DNA of 57,355 nt, taken from Nostocoides japonicum T1-X7 (GTDB taxonomy: Bacteria; Actinomycetota; Actinomycetes; Actinomycetales; Dermatophilaceae). Position numbers and translations under genes: made by a program. A model generated the notes under the pieces. The model worked only from the letters and a program-made list of their open reading frames with translations, did no database searches and had not been told where the DNA came from. This document shows positions 25,688 through 33,447 of this stretch, piece after piece. The stretch spans positions 1,055,222 to 1,112,576 of the forward strand of contig NZ_HF570958.1 of the NCBI RefSeq assembly GCF_001046855.1. Reading direction: 5' to 3'. Numbering within the stretch: position 1 is the first letter of the stretch; every line of letters begins with the position of its first letter.

Positions 25688-27280
25688 ATGAGTGAGTCCC
25701 ACAGCGAGGAACGTGCGAGCCGATCGCGAGCGTCCGGGGCTGCCGACCCCGACGTCGTGGATCCCTTCTCGATCGCCGTCCTCGACCCCTCGACCGCTCC
25801 ACGGGTCCCCGCGGGTCCCGACGAGGTGCCGCGGGTGCTCCCCACGGTGTATGTCGTGGACCGCCTCCTCGTCGAGACCCCGGCGTCGGATGCCGGTGGT
25901 GTCGCCGAGACCGTCCAGAAGGCACTGGGCGAGGCGGGCGTCGACGTCGCGGTCCGCCAGATCCAAACCCCTCGCGACGGCATCCCCGGGTTCGAGCGTC
26001 TCAACGGGGCCGCCAAGGAGGCTCTCGAGGAGGTCTGGGTCACGGGTGTCTGGCTGGCCCCCTCGAACAAGGCGACGGCCATCGACGCCTACAGCGCCGT
26101 GACGGCCCTGAGGTCGTCCGCTGCCGCCAGCACCTCCGGCATCGCCCTCGACCATGTCCTCGTCGCGTCGACACCTCTCGTCGGGATCGGCAAGTACTGG
26201 CCCGGCATCGGCAAGTACTGGCCCGGGATCGGCGGGCCGTCCGATGCGGGGGCGGCGTCGCTCTTCAACGGGGACGGGAGGATTCCTGTCTACGTCCCCA
26301 TGGGCAACCCGGCGCGCCACTGGCCCGTGCCCGTGCGGCCGCCGGTCGTCGCCCTCCCCGACACGGGCATCGGCCACCATCCCTGGTTCGATGCCGACCC
26401 TTCGGTGACGATCGGCACGGACGTGGGGGGCATCCCCATCGGGGGCACGAACGCGGACCTCACGCGTGTCGTCGATCCCATGACCGGGGACCTGGCCGAT
26501 CTCGCGGGCCACGGGACGTTCATCGCGGGTCTCATCCGCCAGAGCTGCCCGGAGGCACGGATCCTGTCCGTCCCCGTCATGAGCAGCGCAGGGCTCGCGG
26601 ACGAGATGGTGGTGCGCCAGAACCTGGCCCTCCTGTTGGCCCGACACATCGACGCCCAGGAGCGCGACGACCCCAGCGGGGTGATCGACGTCCTGTCGAT
26701 CTCCATGGGCTACTACCCCGAGCAGGACGACACGGCCAGCACCCAGGGCTTCCGGCGGCTCTTCGAGCTCTTCGGGGAGCGCGGCGTCCTCGTCGTCGCC
26801 GGTGCGGGGAACGATGCGACCTCCAGGGGCTTCGCGCCGGCCGTGTTCGCTGCCGGAGGGGCCGACGGCGTGCCCCTCACCAGCGTGGGAGCCCAGAACC
26901 CCAACGGCCGGACCGCTGCGCTCTTCTCCAACGACGGACCGTGGGTGCGCGTGCTCCGTCCTGGCGTCTCCGTCGTGAGCACCGTCCCCACGACCTTCGA
27001 TGCCGGTGGGCAGCCCAGTGCCGAGGCCGAGGGGGTGGCGGTGGCCGGCGCGAGCGGCCTGGTCACCCGCGCCCGGGGCACCCAGGATCCGGACGACTAC
27101 CGCAGCGGTTTCGGGATCTGGAGCGGCACGTCGTTCTCCGCGCCCCTGTTCGCCGGATCGCTGGCCGCGCGTCTCGCCGAGGCGGACGATCTCGCCGATG
27201 TGGGCCAGTCGACGATGTCGACTCGTGCCGGGCGCGTCCTCGGTGAGGTGCTCACGGGACCGGAGGAGGATCCGACGTGA
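25688..27280 (+). CDS. S8 (subtilisin-family) serine protease of the protease-sigma-CHAT operon
   Basis: A 530-residue subtilase. The catalytic triad is D225 (VVALPDTGIGHH), H275 (LAGHGTFIAG) and S482 (WSGTSFSAP), with an oxyanion Asn in GAGNDATS. The first ~210 residues are not a known prodomain that I recognise. They contain VLPTVYVVDRLLV and VWLAP blocks and a duplicated GIGKYWP motif (residues 166-179). There is no signal peptide or membrane anchor, so it is probably cytosolic, which is unusual for the family. The start is fixed by AGGAGG six bases before ATG 25688. The stop overlaps the sigma factor start by four bases. Confidence 0.88.
   Translation: MSESHSEERASRSRASGAADPDVVDPFSIAVLDPSTAPRVPAGPDEVPRVLPTVYVVDRLLVETPASDAGGVAETVQKALGEAGVDVAVRQIQTPRDGIPGFERLNGAAKEALEEVWVTGVWLAPSNKATAIDAYSAVTALRSSAAASTSGIALDHVLVASTPLVGIGKYWPGIGKYWPGIGGPSDAGAASLFNGDGRIPVYVPMGNPARHWPVPVRPPVVALPDTGIGHHPWFDADPSVTIGTDVGGIPIGGTNADLTRVVDPMTGDLADLAGHGTFIAGLIRQSCPEARILSVPVMSSAGLADEMVVRQNLALLLARHIDAQERDDPSGVIDVLSISMGYYPEQDDTASTQGFRRLFELFGERGVLVVAGAGNDATSRGFAPAVFAAGGADGVPLTSVGAQNPNGRTAALFSNDGPWVRVLRPGVSVVSTVPTTFDAGGQPSAEAEGVAVAGASGLVTRARGTQDPDDYRSGFGIWSGTSFSAPLFAGSLAARLAEADDLADVGQSTMSTRAGRVLGEVLTGPEEDPT
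26183..26224 (+). repeat. 21-bp tandem duplication encoding GIGKYWP twice
   Basis: Two adjacent 21-bp units at 26183 and 26204 differ by one base and encode GIGKYWP-GIGKYWP, followed by a partial GIGG. They lie before the catalytic domain of the S8 protease. Confidence 0.85.
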
Positions 27281-27879
27281 CCCACTCGACCGGCTCGACC
27301 GCCCCGAACGGGCTGGCGAACCGCGCTGCCACCGCCTTCGCGGCATACGTTGCCGGTGACGAGCAGCGACTCGGTGACCTCGTCGACGCCGTGACGCCCC
27401 TGCTGTGGCAGACGGCGCGGGCCCAGGGCGCGTCACTGGCCACTGCCGAGGACGCCGTCCAGACCGCGTGGTACCGCCTCGTCGACCACGCCGACCGGAT
27501 CGAGGACCCGCAGGCCGTCCTCGGCTGGCTCGTCACGACGGTCAAGCGGGAGACCTGGCGACTGGTCCGCGGCGACCGTCGTGAGGTGGCCGGCGACGAG
27601 GTGGAGCGGGTCATGGAGGCGCAGGGCGACGTCGATCCCGGGCCGGAGCTGTCGGCGCTCCTCGACGAACGCCAGCGCCTGCTGTGGGCCCACGTCGCCG
27701 GACTTCCGGCCCGGTGCCGCGAGCTGCTCCGGGTCGTCGCCTTCGCCGACCGGCCCGACTACGCCTCGATCTCCGAGTCACTCGGTATGCCCGTGGGGAG
27801 CATCGGTCCCACCCGCGGCCGCTGCCTCCAGAAGCTGCGCATCGCCCTGACGAACGATCCGCGATGGGAGCTCTCATGA
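27277..27879 (+). CDS. ECF-type sigma-70 factor in the S8/CHAT operon
   Basis: A 200-residue sigma factor with only regions 2 and 4. Region 2 covers about residues 20-100 and includes AEDAVQTAWYRLVDHAD and VLGWLVTTVKRETWRLVR. Region 4 covers about 130-190, with LPARCRELLRVVAF and the helix-turn-helix YASISESLGMPVGSIGPTRG. It starts at GTG 27277 overlapping the protease stop and ends overlapping the next ATG by four bases. No obvious zinc anti-sigma (ZAS) protein follows; the small downstream protein occupies that place. It may transcribe its own operon (inference). Confidence 0.88.
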   Translation: MTHSTGSTAPNGLANRAATAFAAYVAGDEQRLGDLVDAVTPLLWQTARAQGASLATAEDAVQTAWYRLVDHADRIEDPQAVLGWLVTTVKRETWRLVRGDRREVAGDEVERVMEAQGDVDPGPELSALLDERQRLLWAHVAGLPARCRELLRVVAFADRPDYASISESLGMPVGSIGPTRGRCLQKLRIALTNDPRWELS

Positions 27880-28352
27880 CCGCGCACACCGATCCCATCG
27901 ACGACCGCGACGCCGCCGTCCTCGGGCAGGTGCGTGACCTGTTCGAGCGCTCGGACCCGATGCCGGCCGACCTCCCCGACCGCATCAGGTTCGCGCTGAC
28001 GGTCAAGGCCCTGCAGGCGGAGGTGGCCGAGATCATCGAGTCCGCGAGCCTCGCGACCCGCGGCGACGTCGAGCGGACGGACTCGGTCACCTTCACGCGG
28101 GGCGGGCTCAGCCTCATGGTGAAGCATTCCGCGTCGGCCGACGGGCGTGCCGTGCGGATCGACGGGTGGGTGACGAGCGGGGGCGCGCGCGTCGATGTCG
28201 TCGTCGCCGCCGAGACCCGCACCGTCGTCGCGGACGCGCGGGGCCGCTTCGTCGTGGACGGCATACCGCGGGGGCGGGTGCATTTCATCGTCTGGACCGA
28301 TCCGGACTCCCCGGACGAGCGTCCGGTCGTCACCCCGAGCATCGACGTGTGA
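27876..28352 (+). CDS. Small protein of unknown function between sigma factor and CHAT protease
   Basis: 158 residues. The N-terminal half is helical and acidic, with VRDLFERSDPMPADLPDRIRF followed by ALTVKALQAEVAEII. The C-terminal half looks like a small beta domain, ending in ARGRFVVDGIPRGRVHFIVW, reminiscent of a carboxypeptidase-regulatory-like or pilus-type strand pattern. I do not recognise a family with certainty. Its place right after an ECF sigma factor, with an ATGA overlap and a GGGAG ribosome site, suggests an anti-sigma factor, adaptor or protease substrate. The ATG at 27864 is an alternative start, four codons longer. Confidence 0.7.
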   Translation: MTAHTDPIDDRDAAVLGQVRDLFERSDPMPADLPDRIRFALTVKALQAEVAEIIESASLATRGDVERTDSVTFTRGGLSLMVKHSASADGRAVRIDGWVTSGGARVDVVVAAETRTVVADARGRFVVDGIPRGRVHFIVWTDPDSPDERPVVTPSIDV

Positions 28353-28356
28353 GTCG

Positions 28357-30972
28357 GTGAGGTCCGTCGACGGAGCACTCGACGCAGCCGAGGCCCATCG
28401 GCGGCGTGCCGTGACCGCCAACATGGCGGGACGGCCGGGCGCCGCGGCGGCCTCCCTCCGGGCCGCCCTCTCCGCCCTGGACCGGACGGAGCCGAGCGTC
28501 GCCGCGACCACGATCAGGTTCAACTGTCTGGTCACCGGGGCGCTGACCTCCTATCTCACGGGCGGGCTCGGCGCGGCGACCGACGCCCTCGACGAGGCAT
28601 CCGCCTACCTCGCGGAGCTCGTGCCGGGGCTCGCGGAGCGACTGAGTCCTCGACTGGAGTTCCAGCGGGCCTCCATCCTCGGCCGGGCCGGGAGCTTCGA
28701 GGCCGCGCTGCGATCCGCGCAGGTGGCCATGCGCCATCCCGCGAGCTTCACGACGGAGGAGCAGGCCGCCGTCCTGCTCCTCTCCGGTCTCGTCCTCGGC
28801 GAGCTGGGCCACTCGTCGGAGTCCACGGCCGCCCTGGCGGAAGCGGCTCGACGGGCTCGAGAGGCGGGGAGCACGCAGCTGGAGCAGGCGATCCGACACG
28901 ACCTGTGGTTCGCCGCCTACCAGCGCGGCGACCTTCCCGAGGCCTTGTCGTGGGTCGGGATCTCCGAGGACTCGACGGCTCAGCTCTCGCGGCTGACGGC
29001 ACTCCTCGACCAGGCCTTCATCCTCCTCGAGGCGGGGCTGCTCGACGATGCGGTGGACAGGTTGCGGCAGGCGACGACCATGCGCAGCCGCCGCGACGAC
29101 CCACAGGTCCGGGCCGAGGTGGACTACGAGCTGGCGCGCACGCTGCGACTCGTGGGCGACGTGGCGGGCGCGAGGCACCACGCGCACATCGCCGTGCGGC
29201 GGTTCAGGCGCCTGCATCTGACCGCCTGGGAGGCCCGCGTCCGGCTCCTCCAGGTCGAGCTGGCCCTCGACGGCCCCGGTCACCCCGGGCGTCCGGTGCT
29301 TCGGACGGCCGAGTGGGCGGCGACCGTCGCGGCCGAGCACGGCGACGAGATCCTGCTCGAGCGCGCCCGGACGGTGCTCGCGCACGTCCAGCTCCGACGC
29401 GGCGACCTCGATGCCGCACGCCGCACGACCTCCGTGGCGCCCGGCCGGATCTACCGGCCGCTCACGCATGATCTGGAGCGGACGCTGGTCAACGCCCAGC
29501 TGCGTCGGCAGACGGGCGACGATCGGGGCGCCGCCGTTCTGCTGCGCCGGGCGGCTCGAACACTGGCCGAGGCGCAGGAGGTCTCGCCGGGGCTCGACCT
29601 GCGCACCGCGGGCGCCTTCCACGGGGTCCGGCTGGGAGAGCTCGACCTCGACCTGGCGATCAGGCGCGGTCCGCGGGCCGTTCTCGCGAGCCTCGACCGA
29701 TGGCGCTCCGCGACGGACCACCTTCCGATCGTCAGACCGCCACGCGACCCCGACGCGGCGAGCCTCGTGGAGCAGCTCCGCGGGGTCCTCGTGGAGCTGG
29801 GGCAGGCGCAGCAGCCGGAGGACCGGCGCCGGCTGCAGGCCGACGCGCTCGTGCTCCGCCGGCGGGTCCGTGCCCGGACGTGGGCGCTGCGCTCACCCGA
29901 GGAGCAGGAGGCGGACGCCTCCCACCCCTCCGGACGGATCGACGAGGTGCTCGAGGGGAACGACCGCGACCTCGTGTGGCTGGCCGAGCACCGCGGCCGG
30001 ATCGTCGGGGTCGCGCTCCGGCGTGGGAGGGCCGCCTTCCGAGACCTCATGTCGGCACACGAGGCGGCCGAGCTCCTCCAACGGGTCCGGAGCGACCTCG
30101 AGGTCGCGTGCACGCACCATCTCGGACCGCTCAGTGGCGCCGTGTGGGCGTCGCTCGTCGATGAGCTGGAGGCGTTGGACCGCGCGCTCGTCCGTCCGTG
30201 GGGCTCGTCGGAGAGAGGTCTCGTGGTCGTCTGCTCCGGTGCCCTCGCGGTCCTTCCGTGGTCGGGTCTGCCGTCCCTGGCCGACCGACCTCTCACCGTC
30301 GCCCGATCGACGACCGCCTACGTCCGAGGATCCATGCGCTCGGCACCAGTGAGCCGAGTGGATGTCGCCGTCGGCCCCGGCATCCCCCATCCCGACGCCG
30401 AGGCGGCAGCGGTGCGGGAGGCGTGGGCGTCCCATCGGGCCCGTGTTCACGACGAGCAGACCGCTGAGGGTCTCCTCGCGTCGTTCGGGTCCGCCGAGGT
30501 CGTCCATGTCGCGGCGCACGGGCACCACGAGGCGATGAGCCCCCTCTTCTCGACCCTCGACCTGCACGGTGGACCGCTCTTCGCCCACGAGCTGCAGCCC
30601 GCCGGCGTCCGGAGCAGTCACGTGTTCCTGTCCGCCTGCGAGCTCGGGGCGGCGACGTTGCGCCCGGGGGACGAGCCGCTCGGCTTCACCTCCGCCCTGC
30701 TGGCGCTCGGGGCCCGGTCGGTCGTCGCCGCCACGACGCCGGTGCCCCACGAGGTCGCGACGGCGGTGGCGACCCGTTGCCACGAGCTCGTCGCCGCGGG
30801 GTATCCCGTCGGCGAGGCGCTCGCCGTGGCCGTGGCGAGCAGCGACCGTCTCGCCATGGCCTTCTCCGCCTTCGGCGCGGACTGGAGCGCCCGCATACCC
30901 TCCGACTCACCCGGCGTGTCGCAGATCCGGACCGCACCGGGGGAGGCGCGGACGGGGGTCGCGGTGTCATGA
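28357..30972 (+). CDS. TPR-CHAT caspase-like cysteine protease
   Basis: 871 residues. Roughly residues 1-400 are Ala/Leu/Arg-rich helical repeats of TPR type (for example GDLPEALSWVG and GDLDAARRT). The C-terminal ~280 residues form a CHAT domain. It starts near VVVCSGALAVLPWSGLPSLA, with catalytic H721 in VVHVAAHGHH and C761 in HVFLSACELG, then PLGFTSALLALGARSVVA. CHAT proteases are caspase relatives; studied bacterial ones cleave partner proteins after a sensor domain is triggered. The start GTG 28357 lies four bases after the previous stop and has a weak ribosome site, so its level probably depends on upstream translation. It is the last gene of the operon. Confidence 0.88.
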   Translation: MRSVDGALDAAEAHRRRAVTANMAGRPGAAAASLRAALSALDRTEPSVAATTIRFNCLVTGALTSYLTGGLGAATDALDEASAYLAELVPGLAERLSPRLEFQRASILGRAGSFEAALRSAQVAMRHPASFTTEEQAAVLLLSGLVLGELGHSSESTAALAEAARRAREAGSTQLEQAIRHDLWFAAYQRGDLPEALSWVGISEDSTAQLSRLTALLDQAFILLEAGLLDDAVDRLRQATTMRSRRDDPQVRAEVDYELARTLRLVGDVAGARHHAHIAVRRFRRLHLTAWEARVRLLQVELALDGPGHPGRPVLRTAEWAATVAAEHGDEILLERARTVLAHVQLRRGDLDAARRTTSVAPGRIYRPLTHDLERTLVNAQLRRQTGDDRGAAVLLRRAARTLAEAQEVSPGLDLRTAGAFHGVRLGELDLDLAIRRGPRAVLASLDRWRSATDHLPIVRPPRDPDAASLVEQLRGVLVELGQAQQPEDRRRLQADALVLRRRVRARTWALRSPEEQEADASHPSGRIDEVLEGNDRDLVWLAEHRGRIVGVALRRGRAAFRDLMSAHEAAELLQRVRSDLEVACTHHLGPLSGAVWASLVDELEALDRALVRPWGSSERGLVVVCSGALAVLPWSGLPSLADRPLTVARSTTAYVRGSMRSAPVSRVDVAVGPGIPHPDAEAAAVREAWASHRARVHDEQTAEGLLASFGSAEVVHVAAHGHHEAMSPLFSTLDLHGGPLFAHELQPAGVRSSHVFLSACELGAATLRPGDEPLGFTSALLALGARSVVAATTPVPHEVATAVATRCHELVAAGYPVGEALAVAVASSDRLAMAFSAFGADWSARIPSDSPGVSQIRTAPGEARTGVAVS

Positions 30973-31036
30973 TGGCCGCAGGCCCCGCCGGACCGACACG
31001 GACCGATCAGATCAGCCAGGCAGTGAGGAGTCAGCG

Positions 31037-31438
31037 ATGACCGAGACCCAGGTGGAGCAGACCGAGGACGCCGCAACCGTGGCGGTGTCGCGAATGATCG
31101 CGGCGCCGCCGGTCCATGTGTGGGAGGTCCTCGTCAGTCCGCCCGGGTCCGAGGCGATCCTCGGCCGCGGCGCGACCCTGGGCAGCAAGGGACAGTCGTG
31201 GCACAGCGACGAGGGGTCCGTCGGCTGTGTGCGCAGCTTCCACCCCGTCGAGCAGATCCGCGTGTCGTGGCACGAGACGCCCGACGCGCCGCGCTCCGTC
31301 GTCGAGATCGACGTCGTCCCGGACGGCACGAGCACCCGCGTCGACCTGCGTCACGACCGGGTGAGCGGCGACGTGTCCTCCGACGAGGCGCGGTGGAACG
31401 CCGCTCTCGACCGCTTCGCGGACGTCGTCGCCCGCTGA
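31037..31438 (+). CDS. SRPBCC (polyketide cyclase/AHSA1-like) small protein
   Basis: 133 residues with the START/SRPBCC pattern: VAVSRMIAAPPVHVWEVLVSPPG at the start, a beta-rich middle (VEQIRVSWHETPDAPRS) and a C-terminal helix (ARWNAALDRFADVV). The fold binds hydrophobic ligands. The ligand is unknown. A GAGGAG ribosome site sits 7 bases before the ATG. It is 64 bases after the CHAT gene and in the same direction; membership in that operon is uncertain. Confidence 0.75.
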   Translation: MTETQVEQTEDAATVAVSRMIAAPPVHVWEVLVSPPGSEAILGRGATLGSKGQSWHSDEGSVGCVRSFHPVEQIRVSWHETPDAPRSVVEIDVVPDGTSTRVDLRHDRVSGDVSSDEARWNAALDRFADVVAR

Positions 31439-31487
31439 GCAGCGTCGCGCCGCGCCCCGGGCGGGACGACGGTCCGACGGAGGACAC

Positions 31488-32264
31488 ATGAACCTGTTGG
31501 CGGACCGGGTGGTCCTCGTGAGCGGAGGCACCCAGGGCGTCGGCGCCGCCGTCGTCCGCGCCGCCCTCAGGCAGGGGGCGACCGTCGCCTTCAGCGGCCG
31601 ACGGGCCGAGGCGGGGGAGTCCCTCGCCGCGCAGCTGCGGGATGCCGGCGGCGAGGTGACCTTCGTGCAGGCCGACGTCTCCGACCCGGCGCAGGCCACC
31701 GCCTCCGTCCAGCGGGTCGTCGAGTGCTACGGCCGGATCGACGGGCTCGTCAACGCCGCCGGACTCACGACCCGGGGGACGCTGCTCGACACGACGCCGG
31801 AGCTGTTCGACGCGCATGTCGCCGCCAACCTCCGCGGGCCGTTCTTCACGATGCAGGCCACCGTCCGCGACCTGGTGCGGCGGGGTGAGCCGGGGGCGAT
31901 CGTCAACGTCATCACCATGTCCGCACACGGCGGACAGCCGTACCTCGCGCCGTACGTCGCCTCGAAGGCGGGCCTCGTCGGCCTGACCCGGAACGCGGCA
32001 TACGCCCACCGGTTCGACCGGATCCGGATCAACGGGCTCAACATCGGCTGGACCGAGACCGAGGGCGAGGACGCGATCCAGCGGCGCTTCCACGGCGCCG
32101 ACGACCGGTGGCGCGCCGAGGCGGCGGCGCGGCTGCCGATGGGCCGGCTCGGCCAGGTCGACGAGATCGCCGACATGGTCGTCTTCCTGCTGTCCGACCG
32201 CAGCGGCGTCGTCACGGGGTCGGTCATCGACTGGGACCAGACCGTGCCCGGCGCCCACGACTGA
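31488..32264 (+). CDS. Short-chain dehydrogenase/reductase
   Basis: 258 residues, classical SDR. The cofactor motif is VLVSGGTQGVGAAV, then NAAG (VNAAGLTTRG) and the active-site YVASKAG. The C-terminal PMGRLGQVDEIADMVVFLLSD is typical. The start ATG has GGAGG at a good distance. The substrate is unknown. Confidence 0.9.
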   Translation: MNLLADRVVLVSGGTQGVGAAVVRAALRQGATVAFSGRRAEAGESLAAQLRDAGGEVTFVQADVSDPAQATASVQRVVECYGRIDGLVNAAGLTTRGTLLDTTPELFDAHVAANLRGPFFTMQATVRDLVRRGEPGAIVNVITMSAHGGQPYLAPYVASKAGLVGLTRNAAYAHRFDRIRINGLNIGWTETEGEDAIQRRFHGADDRWRAEAAARLPMGRLGQVDEIADMVVFLLSDRSGVVTGSVIDWDQTVPGAHD

Positions 32265-32283
32265 GGCGCATCTAGAGTTCGGC

Positions 32284-32312
32284 GTATGCCGTGGCACCCG
32301 TCCACGGCATAC
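32284..32312 (+). promoter_or_regulatory. 11-bp hairpin at the start of the molbindin leader
   Basis: GTATGCCGTGG (32284-32294) pairs exactly with CCACGGCATAC (32302-32312), 7-base loop. A -10-like TAGAGT (32273-32278) lies just upstream, so the hairpin would sit at the 5' end of the mRNA. The AAGGAG ribosome site follows. Confidence 0.5.
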
Positions 32313-32331
32313 CCGGCACGAAGGAGACCCC

Positions 32332-32544
32332 ATGCGACTGTCCACCCGCAACCAGCTGTCCGGCTCGGTCACCGAGGTCGCCCTCGGCTCCGTCATGGCG
32401 ACGGTCAAGGTGCGCCTCGACGGAGGCGACCAGATCGTCACTGCGTCGATCACGAAGGAGGCGGCAGAGGACCTCGCGCTCGAACCGGGCAAGCCGGTCA
32501 CCGTCCTCGTCAAGTCGACCGAAGTGATGCTCGGCGTCGACTGA
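32332..32544 (+). CDS. Molbindin (Mop/TOBE) molybdate-binding protein
   Basis: 70 residues, a single Mop/TOBE domain: MRLSTRNQLSGSVTEVALGS, then TASITKEAAEDLALEPG, then VTVLVKSTEVMLG. Such proteins oligomerise and bind molybdate in the cytosol. The presence of a molybdenum-hydroxylase operon 2.5 kb downstream fits. An AAGGAG ribosome site precedes the ATG. Confidence 0.9.
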   Translation: MRLSTRNQLSGSVTEVALGSVMATVKVRLDGGDQIVTASITKEAAEDLALEPGKPVTVLVKSTEVMLGVD

Positions 32545-32608
32545 GCGTGCTTCGATGAAGTGACCCCGCCGCCCACGGGGTCCACGGCACGACGACGAGA
32601 GGACTCCC

Positions 32609-33226
32609 ATGTCCGACGACACCCTGACCCTCGACCCCGCCAAGACGGCGGTCGTCCTCATCGAGTACCAGAACGAGTTCACCTCCGACGGCGGCGTCCT
32701 CCACGGCGCGGTCGCCGAGGTCATGGACCGGACGGGGATGCTCGAGAACACCAAGGCCTTCGTCGAGAAGGCCCGCGCCGCCGGCGTGACGATCATGCAC
32801 GCGCCGATCACCTTCGCTCCGGGGTATGCGGAGCTGACGCGGCACCCCTACGGCATCCTCGCCGGAGTGGTCGGCGGCAACGCCTTCGTCAAGGACACCT
32901 GGGGCGCGGCGATCGTCGACGAGCTCGCGCCCGCCGAGGGCGACATCCTCATCGAGGGCAAGCGCGGCCTGGACACCTTCGCGAGCACCAACCTCGACTT
33001 CATCCTCCGCAGCAAGGGCATCGACACGGTGATCCTCGGCGGGTTCCTCACCAACTGCTGTGTCGAGTCGACGATGCGCAGCGCCTACGAGAACGGCTAC
33101 CGCGTCATCACGCTCACCGACTGCGTCGCGGCGACGTCGGTCGAGGAGCACGACAACGCCATCAGGTTCGACTACCCGATGTTCAGCCACCCGCTGGAGT
33201 CGACCGCGGTGGCCGCCGCCCTCTGA
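32609..33226 (+). CDS. Isochorismatase-like cysteine hydrolase
   Basis: 205 residues. The triad positions of the cysteine hydrolase family are IEYQNEF (Glu where Asp is common), the Lys in IEGKRGLDTF and the Cys in GGFLTNCCVESTMRSA. Family members hydrolyse amides such as nicotinamide, ureidoacrylate or N-carbamoyl compounds. The substrate is not clear. The ATG has GAGAGGA upstream. It is followed by a direct repeat and a large hairpin. Confidence 0.85.
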   Translation: MSDDTLTLDPAKTAVVLIEYQNEFTSDGGVLHGAVAEVMDRTGMLENTKAFVEKARAAGVTIMHAPITFAPGYAELTRHPYGILAGVVGGNAFVKDTWGAAIVDELAPAEGDILIEGKRGLDTFASTNLDFILRSKGIDTVILGGFLTNCCVESTMRSAYENGYRVITLTDCVAATSVEEHDNAIRFDYPMFSHPLESTAVAAAL

Positions 33227-33246
33227 CCCCAACCCTCGACCGCCCT

Positions 33247-33304
33247 CTTCCCGGGTGCTGGCCCCCCGCTCGCTTCTTCCCGGGTGCTGGCCCCCCGCTC
33301 GCTT
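33247..33304. repeat. 29-bp perfect tandem duplication
   Basis: Two identical 29-bp units (33247-33275, 33276-33304) begin with CTTCCCGGGTGCTGGCCCCC. The second ends within the left arm of the large inverted repeat that follows. Confidence 0.9.
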
Positions 33305-33387
33305 TATCGGGTGACCCCGGAACACTGAGCCTCACCCGGCTCTTCTTGTCGGGTGAGGCTCAGTGTTGTGGGGTCACCCGATAAAGC
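33301..33387. repeat. 38-bp inverted repeat (large hairpin)
   Basis: The left arm 33301-33338 and right arm 33350-33387 are reverse complements with two adjacent mismatches; the loop is 11 bases. The arms start with GCTTTATCGGGTGACCCC. It lies between the cysteine hydrolase and arsR genes. It could act as a terminator or be a small mobile (MITE- or REP-like) element. Confidence 0.88.
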
Positions 33388-33414
33388 TGTCGAGAGGGCA
33401 ATGCATAGCTGTTG

Positions 33415-33439
33415 CGTTATATAACGTAGTGGGTATGCT
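33415..33439 (+). promoter_or_regulatory. Palindrome CGTTATATAACG and -10 box before arsR
   Basis: A perfect 12-bp palindrome (33415-33426) and a TATGCT -10-like hexamer (33434-33439) lie 9-33 bases before the ATG at 33448, suggesting a leaderless, autorepressed arsR transcript. AT-rich sequence here contrasts with the surroundings. Confidence 0.55.
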
Positions 33440-33447
33440 TGACCATC

